The notes beneath the pieces were generated by a model. The model saw only the letters and a list, made by a program, of their open reading frames with translations. It was not told the origin of the DNA and did not search any database. A stretch of 64,000 bases of DNA from Prochlorococcus sp. W8 (GTDB lineage Bacteria > Cyanobacteriota > Cyanobacteriia > PCC-6307 > Cyanobiaceae), in contig ALPF01000001.1 of NCBI GenBank assembly GCA_000291825.1, positions 42,972-106,971 of the forward strand. Reading direction: 5' to 3'. Positions 40,477 through 49,766 of this stretch are shown here, piece after piece. Both the position numbers and the translations under genes were made by a program. Each line of letters begins with the position of its first letter. Position 1 is the first letter of the stretch.

Positions 40477-40482
40477 TTTATA
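40477..40482 (-). promoter_or_regulatory. Candidate -10 element of psaD
   Basis: Read on the minus strand, TATAAA lies about 43 bp upstream of the psaD ATG within the 99-bp gap to the histidine-kinase gene. The -35 region is not recognisable, which is common here. The predicted leader is about 35 nt. Confidence 0.35.
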
Positions 40483-40533
40483 TTTATTGAATATTTATTG
40501 AAGTATCTACATTATTTAATAAAAGATTAACAC

Positions 40534-41910
40534 TTAATTCAAAGTTGCTATTGGGAAAAAAACTGTAAGGCCAGTATCTCGTCTTTGAGTTACATGGCCA
40601 CCCAAACTTGCTAGTAATTTTTGGGTAGCCGCTTGACTAATCTGCAAACTCCCAGTCTGAGGATTCCAATTTAATACAGGACCAATATCTGATCCATCTG
40701 ATTTTAAAGTTCTTTCTTTAATATCCGAATTCTCTTTTTGCGCATAAAGTTGTAACTTAACCTTCTGTCCCGCGGGACGTAATTCCAATATCAAAGTACT
40801 TCCCTCTTTCAGTCCTCTAGTATTTTTATCAATTAAACCTGCCAACATTAATTCAATTTTTTCAGAGTTACTAAGTATTTCAGGTAATTCCTTTGGAATA
40901 TCCATCTTAAGGGATATACCTCTTCTCTCTAATTGTGCTCTCCAATATGGAGATAAACTCTTTAATATTTCACCTAGATTTATGCTTGCAAGTGATTGAG
41001 GGGGAGAGGGATCTCCACTGACCAGCTCAGCTGCATTAAATATCAAACCAAATCGATCAATTTGCTCAGTGCATTCATTATCTATTTGAATGAGTCGACT
41101 CTTAATCTTTTCATCCATATTATATTTCTTAAGGGTAGAACTTATTAAAGTTTTTATTGTCGCTAAAGGTGTTCTAACCTCATGAGAAATTGCTTCCAAA
41201 AGCTTAGCCTCAGTTATATGAATTGTCTCATTCATCTCTTCTTTATTGGGTACTTTAAGGTTTATATTTGGGACAATATTCGCAAGCCTGCTAGATAAAA
41301 TTGGCCAAAAATTATTTGTAAAATCATTATTAAATGAAAGTTCTCCTAATTTATGTAAATGATTTTTAAATGCTATTGATGCTTGTATATTCTCCTGACC
41401 TAATTTAAGATCTACTAATTCAATTACTCTTTTCAAACTATTTTCATCATTTCTCATTACTAAATTTTTTTTATTTCTTTCTCCAGTTATTGTCAAAATA
41501 CACTGTAATTTTGAGGTAATTAACAACAGAAACGGATCATAGCCATCACTTGAATGTAATTTTAATATTTCATAGTTATTTGAATAATTAAAGTCCTCAG
41601 ATCCATTTCTGGATTGATGATATGGAAGAAACTTAGTTTTTTCAAAATCAAATCTAGAAAACCCATTAGGAGCCCAAAGCCATCCTTTCATTGCTTTAAT
41701 GAATTTCTTATCATTTATTGCAGGCAAAGGCGACGCAACCCACAAACCACCATTACTATAGTTATTTGAGAGAAAATCTTTTTGTATTACTTCCAAAGAG
41801 TTCCACCACATTCTTCGTGAAGTTTCATCATCAACTTGTAGAGAGGATTGAAAATCATTGAGCAGAACACTCTTAATTAATTCAAAGGTAATTGGTTCAT
41901 TAATTTTCAT
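40534..41910 (-). CDS. Sensor histidine kinase with degenerate ATP-binding domain
   Basis: A 458-aa protein with no transmembrane segment, hence probably soluble. The central dimerisation helix carries the H-box AISHEVRTPLATIK (phospho-His near residue 243). The catalytic domain is poor: the N-box position reads LIDKNTRGL, no DxGxG G1 box is visible, and the end reads LLASLGGHVTQRRDTGLTVFF. The first ~200 residues are an unassigned sensor region. A GTG start at 41925 is possible, but the ATG at 41910 overlaps the rodA stop in the ATGA configuration. It is co-transcribed with mrp and rodA and precedes psaD. Confidence 0.75.
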   Translation of the reverse strand: MKINEPITFELIKSVLLNDFQSSLQVDDETSRRMWWNSLEVIQKDFLSNNYSNGGLWVASPLPAINDKKFIKAMKGWLWAPNGFSRFDFEKTKFLPYHQSRNGSEDFNYSNNYEILKLHSSDGYDPFLLLITSKLQCILTITGERNKKNLVMRNDENSLKRVIELVDLKLGQENIQASIAFKNHLHKLGELSFNNDFTNNFWPILSSRLANIVPNINLKVPNKEEMNETIHITEAKLLEAISHEVRTPLATIKTLISSTLKKYNMDEKIKSRLIQIDNECTEQIDRFGLIFNAAELVSGDPSPPQSLASINLGEILKSLSPYWRAQLERRGISLKMDIPKELPEILSNSEKIELMLAGLIDKNTRGLKEGSTLILELRPAGQKVKLQLYAQKENSDIKERTLKSDGSDIGPVLNWNPQTGSLQISQAATQKLLASLGGHVTQRRDTGLTVFFPIATLN

Positions 41911-43169
41911 CTTACTGAGATGCACCTTTTAGATGAAGACAAAGCTAAGCCTATAAACACAAAATTTATTAGCAAAGAAGTTCTTCCATAGCTCATGAAA
42001 GGAAGAGGAATACCAGTTACAGGTCCTAATCCAATTGTCATATAAATATTAATAATTATTTGAAATAAAAAAATAGATACAATTCCAATAACAAGCAATG
42101 ATTCAAAATCAGTTCTTGCATTCTTTGCGATCTTTATTAATTTAAATATCAGCAAGAAAAAAATTGCGCCTACAAGTATTGATCCAAGAAATCCAACTTC
42201 CTCGCCTAACGCACTAAAAATAAAATCAGTATGTTGTTCAGGTATAAATTGTAAATTAGTTAACTTTCCTTGCATTAAACCCGTCCCTAATAATCCGCCT
42301 GAACCAATAGCAATTTTACTTTGCAAAAGATGATATCCTCCACCTAAAGGATCTTTTCCAGGCTCAAGAAATAAAATTAATCTATCTTTCTGATAATCTT
42401 TGAGGCCTATATTCCATAAAAAAGGAGTGAATTTTGCTACTAATCCATGAAAAATTAAAGTCAATAATGATAATATTTTTTGTTTCTTAAATCTTTTATA
42501 AGCCCAAAAGCTAATTAAAGGGATCCATAAAAATATAAGTCGAAATGAAATCATTGATAAAATGGCTGTTATTAAACAAAAAAGAACGATTACTATTGCT
42601 TCCACAGGAACTTGTACCCAATAGAGCAATATTAAAAATAAAAAAATTAATACTAAAGAAGTCCCTAAATCTGGTTGAAAAAATATTAATAGCCAAGGAA
42701 TAAGCGCTACAACAATTGGGAGGAGAAGATCTTTAAAAGATTTAAAACATGATCTCTCAAAAACAGCTGCAAGAGCTAATAGTGTGCTTAATTTAGCAAC
42801 TTCCGAAGGTTGAAATGTAATAAAACCAAGACTTAACCACCTTTGAGCTCCATACATCGAAATCCCAAAAAAATAAATTAAGATTAAAAAAAATAAAGCC
42901 AAGAGATAAAAAGGTAATATAAAGCTTTTTACTTTTTGTAATGGAATATATGAGATTACTATTGCAACTAAGTAGCCTACGATTCCCATAAAAAAATGAT
43001 TGAATGAATCATTTCTCTCAAGCTGCCTCTGAATACTTTGAATTAAAAAACTTGAAATTATTACAAGACTAAAAGGTAATAAGAGCAGGGGAGAAAGGAA
43101 TCGATCGAGATAAAAATTTTTTTTATATTTAAATCTTCTTTCTTTTAACAATGGAATATTACCAATCAT
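41907..43169 (-). CDS. rodA: Rod-shape-determining SEDS protein RodA
   Basis: Polytopic SEDS peptidoglycan glycosyltransferase of the elongasome, 420 aa with about ten transmembrane helices. Family blocks are YGAQRWLSLGFITFQPSEVAKL, FLEPGKDPLGGGYHLLQSKIAIGSGGLLGTG (in parts), FIPEQHTDFIFSALGEEVG and GIPLPFMSYGRTSLL. It overlaps mrp upstream and the histidine kinase downstream by four bases each. Confidence 0.92.
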   Translation of the reverse strand: MIGNIPLLKERRFKYKKNFYLDRFLSPLLLLPFSLVIISSFLIQSIQRQLERNDSFNHFFMGIVGYLVAIVISYIPLQKVKSFILPFYLLALFFLILIYFFGISMYGAQRWLSLGFITFQPSEVAKLSTLLALAAVFERSCFKSFKDLLLPIVVALIPWLLIFFQPDLGTSLVLIFLFLILLYWVQVPVEAIVIVLFCLITAILSMISFRLIFLWIPLISFWAYKRFKKQKILSLLTLIFHGLVAKFTPFLWNIGLKDYQKDRLILFLEPGKDPLGGGYHLLQSKIAIGSGGLLGTGLMQGKLTNLQFIPEQHTDFIFSALGEEVGFLGSILVGAIFFLLIFKLIKIAKNARTDFESLLVIGIVSIFLFQIIINIYMTIGLGPVTGIPLPFMSYGRTSLLINFVFIGLALSSSKRCISVR

Positions 43170-44230
43170 TGGTTGAAATATTTAGATTTAACTAGTATTG
43201 CAAGCTCTTGAAATTCAATAGAGCTTTTTGCATTAGGTTCAGATATAGATATGGGGACTCCAATATTACTTTCCGCCACTACAGGCATCTCAATAGGAAT
43301 TTTTGCAAGGAGAGGTAAATTATTTTCATAAGCTAAAATTTCCCCTCCACCATTACCAAATATTTCATATTTTTTATTGGGTTGATCTGGAGGGACAAAA
43401 ACCGACATATTTTCTACAATTCCTAATAAAGGAACTCCTAATTGTTTAAACATAGCTAATCCCCGCCTAGAATCTTGTAGTGAAACCTTTTGAGGAGTCG
43501 TAACAATAATAGCCCCCGCGATGGGTACAGATTGAGCCAAAGAAATCTGAGCATCTCCTGTTCCAGGAGGTAAATCAATAACTAAAAAATCTAAATTATT
43601 CCATTCAACTTGATAAAGGAATTGTCGAATAATACTATTTAACATCGGCCCCCTCCAAATTACAGGCTGTCCCTCCTCTATTAAGAAACCCATTGATACT
43701 ATTGAAATTCCATATTTTTCTATTGGTATCAGTCTTTGTTCATTACCACTTCCGTGAACTTTCGGATTCTCTTCTGAAACTCCAAGCATGGAAGGAGTAT
43801 TTGGTCCATAAATATCTGCATCTAATAATCCAGTTCTTAAACCTAGTTTTGCAAGAGAGCACGCTAGATTTACGGCAATCGTACTTTTGCCTACACCACC
43901 TTTACCACTACTAACAGCAATAATTTGCTTGATGCCTTTTATTTCTTGAAGTTGAGGAGTATTAGTTTCACTACTATTTGCTTCTGGAGAACTATTATCC
44001 AACTCAATCTGTACGTCATCAATATCATTAAAGTTAAGTAAGATTTCTCTGACTTCTTTAACTATCCTATCTCTTTGAGAATTTGCATAAGATGGTAATG
44101 CTAAAGTTATGATTGATCTTGGTGATGTGACCCTAACATTTTTAATCCAACCTAAATCAATTACACTCTTCTGGGAACCAGCATCAACTATCTTTGATAA
44201 GGCATAACTAGCTTCTTCAACAGTGGTCAT
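43166..44230 (-). CDS. mrp: Mrp/ApbC-type iron-sulfur carrier ATPase
   Basis: P-loop ATPase of 354 aa that carries Fe-S clusters to apoproteins (inferred from the ApbC/HCF101 family). An N-terminal DUF59/MIP18 domain (about 1-85) precedes the deviant Walker A GKGGVGKST at residues 109-117 and the IDLPPGTGDAQISLAQ block. In plastids the relative HCF101 matures photosystem I, so its linkage to psaD is suggestive only. The TTG one codon upstream is an ORF-finder artefact; the ATG at 44230 is used. It overlaps rodA by four bases. Confidence 0.92.
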   Translation of the reverse strand: MTTVEEASYALSKIVDAGSQKSVIDLGWIKNVRVTSPRSIITLALPSYANSQRDRIVKEVREILLNFNDIDDVQIELDNSSPEANSSETNTPQLQEIKGIKQIIAVSSGKGGVGKSTIAVNLACSLAKLGLRTGLLDADIYGPNTPSMLGVSEENPKVHGSGNEQRLIPIEKYGISIVSMGFLIEEGQPVIWRGPMLNSIIRQFLYQVEWNNLDFLVIDLPPGTGDAQISLAQSVPIAGAIIVTTPQKVSLQDSRRGLAMFKQLGVPLLGIVENMSVFVPPDQPNKKYEIFGNGGGEILAYENNLPLLAKIPIEMPVVAESNIGVPISISEPNAKSSIEFQELAILVKSKYFNQ

Positions 44231-44388
44231 CAAAATTTTTGATACTTTTTTATAAGTTAGCCGACTTGCTAAAAGATTAAGAACTATGTCGAACTATCAA
44301 ATAATAAGAAATTTACCCCCTTAAGGGAAATTATAAGTGCAAAATCTTAATTGACCAAACAAATTACTCTTTATCAAGCTAAAAAGAA

Positions 44389-45417
44389 ATGTCAAATAAA
44401 CCACCTTTAAATTCAAGAGAAAAAACAAAAAGTCTCTTAATTAAACTACAAGAAAAAATATGCAACAACTTAGAAAAGATTGATGGTAAAGGGAAATTTA
44501 TTGAAGAAACCTGGCTTAGGCCTGAAGGAGGAGGAGGAAAGTCAAGAGTTTTAAAACATGGCAATATTTTTGAGCAGGCAGGGGTAAATTTTTCTGAAGT
44601 ATATGGAAAAGAATTACCTGAATCAATTATTTCTCAACGTCCAGAAGCGAAAGGACATGATTGGTTTGCAACTGGTACATCATTGGTCTTACATCCTAAA
44701 AACCCGTATATACCAACAGTTCACTTAAACTATCGATATTTTGAAGCAGGACCTGTTTGGTGGTTTGGTGGAGGTGCAGATCTTACACCTTATTACCCAT
44801 ACTTATCTGATGCAATACATTTTCATCAAGAACATCGCAAAGCATGTCAAAAAATTGATCCTAATTTACATACAGTCTTTAAACCTTGGTGCGATGAATA
44901 TTTCTACTTAAAACATCGAAAAGAATCTAGAGGCATCGGGGGTATTTTTTATGATTATCAAGATGGGACCGGAAATCTTTATAAAGGCAATAAGAAGAAA
45001 GGACAGGCTTATGAGATATCTAAAAGTATTGGGGAATTAAAACTTAGTTGGGATAGTCTATTTTCATTAGCAGAGAATTGTGGAAATGCATTTCTTCCTG
45101 CATATGAACCAATTATTCATAAAAGAATGAACCAAATTTATTCTGAAAAAGAGAGAGAATTTCAGCTTTATAGAAGAGGCAGGTATGTAGAATTCAATTT
45201 AGTTTGGGACCGAGGGACCATATTTGGACTTCAAACCAATGGAAGGACTGAATCAATTTTGATGTCCCTACCACCATTAGCAAGATGGGAATATGGATTC
45301 AAAGCTAAAGATAATTCGAGAGAAGATTTATTAACCAAAATTTTTACTAAACCTCAAGATTGGTTAAATGACAAAGATTTAGAACAATATTGCAAAGAGC
45401 GTAATATATTTGAATAA
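44389..45417 (+). CDS. hemF: Oxygen-dependent coproporphyrinogen III oxidase
   Basis: Converts coproporphyrinogen III to protoporphyrinogen IX with O2, feeding heme, chlorophyll and bilin synthesis. The 342-aa protein shows [40 protein letters not shown] with its acidic site, [15 protein letters not shown] and [15 protein letters not shown]. The length is normal. It stands alone on the plus strand. Confidence 0.97.
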   Translation: MSNKPPLNSREKTKSLLIKLQEKICNNLEKIDGKGKFIEETWLRPEGGGGKSRVLKHGNIFEQAGVNFSEVYGKELPESIISQRPEAKGHDWFATGTSLVLHPKNPYIPTVHLNYRYFEAGPVWWFGGGADLTPYYPYLSDAIHFHQEHRKACQKIDPNLHTVFKPWCDEYFYLKHRKESRGIGGIFYDYQDGTGNLYKGNKKKGQAYEISKSIGELKLSWDSLFSLAENCGNAFLPAYEPIIHKRMNQIYSEKEREFQLYRRGRYVEFNLVWDRGTIFGLQTNGRTESILMSLPPLARWEYGFKAKDNSREDLLTKIFTKPQDWLNDKDLEQYCKERNIFE

Positions 45418-45427
45418 ACATTTTTAT

Positions 45428-45982
45428 TTAAATTGGTGTCTTAAATAATGAACCATCACTCTTAAATTGAAGTGTATCTTGAAGTTCTTTCTCCAAACTT
45501 ATTAATTCATCTCTATGAGCTCGCAATCTTAATTTAGTTGATTTATCAAGCGTATCAAGTAATCTAAATTCAAAGGTTTCTTCTCTTGTAGATTTTTTTG
45601 AATAAATAATTCCCGATATTGGACCACCAATCAATCCTAAAAGGATAGGCCACCAACTTAAATTTGGGTAAATTTGTTTAATAACTAAACCTAATGAACA
45701 TGAACCCAATCCCCCTAAAACAGATAAGAAGATTGCTAATGAATTGCTTGATGTAACTTGACCTTTAAAAGTTAAAGTTTTTTGATCAATATTACCTCCC
45801 ACCTGATTCCATCCTCTTAATCTAAGCCAACCACAAATAATATTAAGCGCATCAATTTGATCTGTCTCTGTAGAAATATCTATAGTGGTAGTTCTATCTT
45901 TACTGGATGCTCTAATGAAGAAAAATAATCCAATTGAGAGAAGAATAGTTAATAAAAATGTTGATTTTAATGAATAATTCAT
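45428..45982 (-). CDS. Cofactor assembly of complex C subunit B-like (CCB2/CCB4 family) protein
   Basis: Membrane protein of 184 aa with an N-terminal helix (residues 6-24), a central pair of hydrophobic segments (about 82-102 and 110-130) and a charged cytosolic C-terminus. The arrangement and the RGWNQVGG/LTFKGQV region resemble cyanobacterial CCB proteins, which attach heme c-i covalently to cytochrome b6. The family call is from memory and moderate. It is convergent with hemF, 10 bp apart. Confidence 0.55.
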   Translation of the reverse strand: MNYSLKSTFLLTILLSIGLFFFIRASSKDRTTTIDISTETDQIDALNIICGWLRLRGWNQVGGNIDQKTLTFKGQVTSSNSLAIFLSVLGGLGSCSLGLVIKQIYPNLSWWPILLGLIGGPISGIIYSKKSTREETFEFRLLDTLDKSTKLRLRAHRDELISLEKELQDTLQFKSDGSLFKTPI

Positions 45983-46131
45983 CTATTTAAATTCTTCTCG
46001 TAAATAAAAAATTTCCAAATTTACTTACCATAGATTAAATCATAAAATTATAAATTTTAATTAGAAATCTTAAACTAATAATTTTTTTAAATAATATCAG
46101 TTAGGATTATTACAGTTTTGCAGAAAATTAT

Positions 46132-46773
46132 ATGACTAAAACAAACAATAAAGATCAAATTATATTTTGTACTAATGATTTATCAGATAATCTTTATGAA
46201 AAATATAAGAGTTCTCAATACTTAGCAGTAGATACTGAAGCAATGGGCTTAGTTCATGGAAGAGATAGATTATGCCTTATACAAATTTGTAATGAATTCA
46301 AACTCACATCCTGTATCAAAATTAATAATGGAGTTTATGAAGCAGCTAATCTAAAAATTTTATTCGAAAATAAAAACATCCTCAAAATTTTTCACTTCGC
46401 AAGATTTGATGTTGCTGCATTAAAAGCCAATTTAACAATCAATACTCAAAATATTTTTTGTACTAAAATAGCAAGTAAATTAGCCAGAACTTATACAAAT
46501 AAGCATGGATTGAAAGATTTAATTCACGAAATGTTAGGTGTTGAATTAGATAAAACATCCCAGAGTAGCGACTGGGGTAGTCAAGACAACTTATCTCAAG
46601 AACAAATTAATTATGCAGCCAATGATGTTAGATATTTAATTGATGCAATGAAAAAATTAAATATAATTTTAAAAAGAGAAGGTAGATATGATTTGGCACA
46701 AAAATGCTTTGAAGCTATTTCAGTACACTCAGAATTAGATATCAATCATTATTCAAATATTTTTGAACATTAA
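46132..46773 (+). CDS. rnd: Ribonuclease D-like 3'-5' exonuclease
   Basis: DEDDy exonuclease of 213 aa, probably trimming tRNA 3' ends. Exo I is AVDTEAMGL (D and E), Exo II is FHFARFDVAAL, and Exo III is YAANDVRYL with Tyr and Asp. The protein lacks the HRDC domains of E. coli RNase D, as is usual for cyanobacterial forms. It is convergent with a small unknown gene 2 bp away. Confidence 0.9.
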   Translation: MTKTNNKDQIIFCTNDLSDNLYEKYKSSQYLAVDTEAMGLVHGRDRLCLIQICNEFKLTSCIKINNGVYEAANLKILFENKNILKIFHFARFDVAALKANLTINTQNIFCTKIASKLARTYTNKHGLKDLIHEMLGVELDKTSQSSDWGSQDNLSQEQINYAANDVRYLIDAMKKLNIILKREGRYDLAQKCFEAISVHSELDINHYSNIFEH

Positions 46774-46775
46774 AT

Positions 46776-47042
46776 TTAATCTTCAACTAAAAAATCATCA
46801 TTACCATCTAATGATTGCATGAGAACATCGAAACGCTTAATGGAATTTAAATCATTAGCGTTATCTTTCTTACATTTCTCATAAACTTCTTTTGCCACTT
46901 TTCTTTTTTCATCAATCGTTTTACATCCTTTTTTAGTAATCTGAATTTCTACTTTTTTCTTTGCTGATGCCAAACTAATACTCATTAAACAAGCAATGTC
47001 TGCACATATTTTTAAAAACTCTCGATCATTAATTGGATACAT
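46776..47042 (-). CDS. Conserved hypothetical protein, 88 aa
   Basis: Small soluble protein with no recognised domain. It begins MYPINDREFLKICADIACLM and has a Lys/Ala-rich helical middle and an acidic C-terminus (DGNDDFLVED). The conserved look of the N-terminus suggests a cyanobacterial family of unknown function. The frame is open three codons upstream to a TTG; the ATG at 47042 is preferred. It lies downstream of the LpxB-like gene on the same strand. Confidence 0.6.
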   Translation of the reverse strand: MYPINDREFLKICADIACLMSISLASAKKKVEIQITKKGCKTIDEKRKVAKEVYEKCKKDNANDLNSIKRFDVLMQSLDGNDDFLVED

Positions 47043-47075
47043 ATTGAACAAATTAATTATTTAATTCTACTTTAT

Positions 47076-48347
47076 TTAAGACAAAAAATTTAAATTAATA
47101 TATTCTACTATCTTTTTACTTGCACCTTTTGGACCCATTCTTTCTAAACCAATAATGGCTTGTTTCCTTCTCATCTTCTCATCTAATAAAAGATCAATTA
47201 ATTTTTTCTTAAGAGTTTCTTTGTCGCTACATACTCTAACGCTTCCACCTAATAATCTTTGTTGTCTATTTGCAAATTTCTTCGTAAACTGAGGACCTCT
47301 TCCTGGTAGTGATAATGATGGCACTCCTAGACCTGCTATTTGTTCAGTAGCTGTACCAGCATTTGCCAAACCAACCTGAGATAGATTAGCCCAATCATCG
47401 AAAGTATTTTGACCAATTAGAAAAATAATATTATTTTTTGTCCAGATAGACTCTTCCCCTAGATTATATTCTCCATTAATTTCTTTAGAAAATTTATATT
47501 TAAAGAAAAAATCTTCAACAATATTGACATCTATATTTGAACTTAATGGAACAAAAACTAAAGTTTTGAAGGGTAAATCTATGGTAGATAAAGAGGATAA
47601 AAACATCTCAAGATTATCAAAAGCTTCTGGAGACCTACTTCCTATTAACATTATTAACTTTTGGAATGATTCAATATCTTTATGATCTAAATTTTTTTCT
47701 TTTATAAAATCCATCATAGGATTGCCAAAATATTTAGCATTAATATTTTTTAAATTTAAATTATTCGCAGTTAGTGCATCTCGAACAATTACGAATTTAC
47801 ATTTTTGACTGCTCATTAAGAATAATTCCCATGGATCCCACTCCGAGCCTTTTAACTTATGATAAAAATCAGATATGGCTTTTCCTGGACCACTACTCCA
47901 GGTATAATCACTTTTTGGAGTACCTATAAATCCAAACATACATTTTGAACTCCAAGCAAAATAAAGTGGTAATAAATCTCCTATAGCAATAATCTTATAA
48001 TTATCCTTATGTTTCTTCTTAACTAGTAACCAGTTATTAAAAAGATTTTCTAGTAATCCAACTCTTAAATCTCTAAATAAACCTTTTAAGCTTTGGTTAC
48101 TAAAACCTCCACTTGGTAAATATATTTGAGTTCCAATTTTACTAAATGAGTCTGAAGAAATAGAATCAAAAATATGACCATTACCTACTAAAGGCAAAAC
48201 TTCAATTTTTTTAATTCGCTTTAAAGATAATAATTTTTTTACAATCTCTTGGGCAATAAGGTCCTCTCCATGTCCATTACATATAATTAATAAATAAATA
48301 GACGTTCTACTGTTAAGATGTTCCTGTGAATCTTTTGAATTTTGCAC
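47076..48347 (-). CDS. Lipid-A-disaccharide-synthase-related glycosyltransferase-like protein
   Basis: GT-B-like protein of about 423 aa of the cyanobacteria/plastid LpxB-related family (COG4370 type). It has NGHGEDLIAQEIVKKL near the N-terminus, GFIGTPKSDYTW in the middle, and the C-terminal nucleotide-sugar-type block GLANAGTATEQIAGLGVPSLSLPG. Target is unknown. The frame stays open to 48494, but that extension is the antisense translation of tRNA-Cys and is rejected. The GTG at 48347, directly beside the tRNA, is the best remaining start. Confidence 0.7.
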   Translation of the reverse strand: MQNSKDSQEHLNSRTSIYLLIICNGHGEDLIAQEIVKKLLSLKRIKKIEVLPLVGNGHIFDSISSDSFSKIGTQIYLPSGGFSNQSLKGLFRDLRVGLLENLFNNWLLVKKKHKDNYKIIAIGDLLPLYFAWSSKCMFGFIGTPKSDYTWSSGPGKAISDFYHKLKGSEWDPWELFLMSSQKCKFVIVRDALTANNLNLKNINAKYFGNPMMDFIKEKNLDHKDIESFQKLIMLIGSRSPEAFDNLEMFLSSLSTIDLPFKTLVFVPLSSNIDVNIVEDFFFKYKFSKEINGEYNLGEESIWTKNNIIFLIGQNTFDDWANLSQVGLANAGTATEQIAGLGVPSLSLPGRGPQFTKKFANRQQRLLGGSVRVCSDKETLKKKLIDLLLDEKMRRKQAIIGLERMGPKGASKKIVEYINLNFLS

Positions 48348-48418
48348 GGCGGCATGGCCAAGTGGTAAGGCAGAGGATTGCAAATCCTTTATCCCCAGTT
48401 CGAATCTGGGTGCCGCCT
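48348..48418 (+). tRNA. tRNA-Cys (anticodon GCA)
   Basis: A 71-nt cloverleaf. Acceptor GGCGGCA pairs with TGCCGCC, and the discriminator is U, as required for cysteine. The anticodon stem AGGAT/ATCCT encloses loop TGCAA, giving GCA, and the T-arm is CCAGTTCGAATCTGG. It is antisense to the apparent upstream extension of the LpxB-like gene. Confidence 0.96.
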
Positions 48419-48805
48419 TTTTTAAAACACGTTTAACTTTCTTGAAGACCCTTCCAAGAACTAAGCTCCATGTGTAGCGGGTTAGAAGTTTCAAACTAAA
48501 TTAACGGTATAGGAGCGGTATGAGGAGTCAATTTCCCGCTTTATATCTACATTATTGCAAATTTACCATACCTAAACACTTTTTTGGGGCAATTAGAATT
48601 TGAGCTTATTGGCGCACAACTATTCTCAAACCGATCAGTTCTTTATGCGACATACAGTTACCCAAATGAGTCTTACTTATATGATTTGATACATCTCTAA
48701 TTAAATATCAAAGGACTTAAGTTCGTGAGAAATTAGATTTATAAATTCATTTAAAATAAATATCAAAGTGGATCAAAAAAATTTTCAAACTATTCAGAAA
48801 TTCAC
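48419..48805. other. 387-bp convergent intergenic region with paired elements
   Basis: The longest gap in the window lies between tRNA-Cys (plus) and a small minus-strand gene, so both neighbours transcribe into it. AGCGGG (48476-48481) is complementary to CCCGCT (48535-48540), flanked by ATGT/ACAT that could extend the pairing. This part is locally richer in G and C than its surroundings. A short ORF with an AGGAG site lies inside. The rest is AT-rich and featureless. A small RNA or processed 3' element is possible but unproven. Confidence 0.35.
48520..48603 (+). CDS. Possible 27-aa small ORF
   Basis: An ATG at 48520 opens 27 codons (starting MRSQFPALYLHY) and ends at TGA 48601-48603. It is preceded by AGGAG at ordinary spacing, which is unusual outside the ribosomal cluster. 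The codon pattern is not strikingly coding, and its 5' end overlaps the paired AGCGGG/CCCGCT element. It may equally be a non-coding RNA. Confidence 0.2.
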   Translation: MRSQFPALYLHYCKFTIPKHFFGAIRI

Positions 48806-48970
48806 TTAATATTCATTATCGGCGACACAAATACCCATACATCTTATACCATTAGAGGCAGTTCTAAGGCAATGCTCACACAAAATAGGATCTTCTTCTT
48901 TTGTTAAGGGACATGAACTGAAGCTAATATCTTTATTAATTATTACACCTTTTGGCTTAACAATTTCCAT
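48806..48970 (-). CDS. Small cysteine-rich protein, 54 aa
   Basis: Begins MEIVKPKGVIINKD and carries five to six cysteines in SSCPLTKEED, LCEHCLRT and IRCMGIC, arranged like a small zinc- or metal-binding knuckle. No family recognised. The frame is open to 49003, but the start is likely the ATG at 48970 (or 48976), which overlaps the end of the upstream gene by 14 bases. This suggests the pair is co-transcribed. Confidence 0.6.
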   Translation of the reverse strand: MEIVKPKGVIINKDISFSSCPLTKEEDPILCEHCLRTASNGIRCMGICVADNEY

Positions 48971-49598
48971 CCCCATCATTATTTTCTGAATCGATACTAA
49001 CAACCAGTGACGCTTTTGTGTTAGATGAAGGAATATCCATTATCTTAACGGTTCCCTTAGCTCTTTCTCTAACAGAGTTATCCTCAGGTTGCTCTTCAAC
49101 AGAACAGGCTTCTAAAGCCTCTCTCAAAAGAGAATCAAATGTCGCTCCTGGTAATCTATGCCTTGCAACTTCTAAAAAAGTTCTAGGTAAAGATTCAGAT
49201 GCAGCATCTCTCAAAGCAGGATTATTTCTTCTATGTTCTTGTTCTTCTTCTATCGATTTAATAAACCTTAGAGTTACATCTCTTTTTGTCGAAGCCTTTA
49301 TTAAGGTATCATTTTCAGGGTTTGCAATATTAGTCTCTATTTCAAGATCACTTAATCTTTTATCAAGACTACTAAGTACCTCATTAGCCTCTTTACTAAT
49401 ATGAGCTAATTGACCATCTGATAAATTTGGTAAATCAGCTACAAAAACCTTACCATGATCTCTCAAGGTAAGGAATGTAGGCCTTGGACCCTGATTTTGT
49501 CTATTAAAATCTGATGTATTACCTAAAGGTCTTTTTGGAGGAGTAGGACCAGCTGAACTCCTTCTACGAGTTATTCGCTTATTATTTTCAAAAGGCAT
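48957..49598 (-). CDS. Conserved hypothetical protein, 213 aa
   Basis: Soluble protein of unknown function. A basic, Pro/Arg-rich disordered N-terminus (about 1-38) precedes a compact block PTFLTLRDHGKVFVADLPNLSDGQLAHI (in parts), a helical, probably coiled-coil region (KEANEVLSSLDKRLSDLE), and RTFLEVARHRLPGATFDSLLREAL. The tail is acidic. It looks like a cyanobacteria-specific family. It is followed by an overlapping cysteine-rich small gene. Confidence 0.65.
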   Translation of the reverse strand: MPFENNKRITRRRSSAGPTPPKRPLGNTSDFNRQNQGPRPTFLTLRDHGKVFVADLPNLSDGQLAHISKEANEVLSSLDKRLSDLEIETNIANPENDTLIKASTKRDVTLRFIKSIEEEQEHRRNNPALRDAASESLPRTFLEVARHRLPGATFDSLLREALEACSVEEQPEDNSVRERAKGTVKIMDIPSSNTKASLVVSIDSENNDGDGNC

Positions 49599-49766
49599 AA
49601 GGGTAATTAAATGTAATTAATTCTGCTTGAAAAAACATTAATTCACATATTATATTACATCTAACTTTTTTATTTGTATATACAATTTTCTTCTTTAACT
49701 TTTAAATATAAATAATTTAATAATATTTATATTTATCATCCCTCAATAATTAAATTAGTATCTAAC

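Noticed and set aside
48348..48494. N-terminal 49-residue extension of the LpxB-like protein (APRFELGIKDLQSSALPLGHAA-type sequence)
   Set aside because: It is the antisense translation of tRNA-Cys, a known source of spurious protein extensions. The real gene starts at or after 48347.
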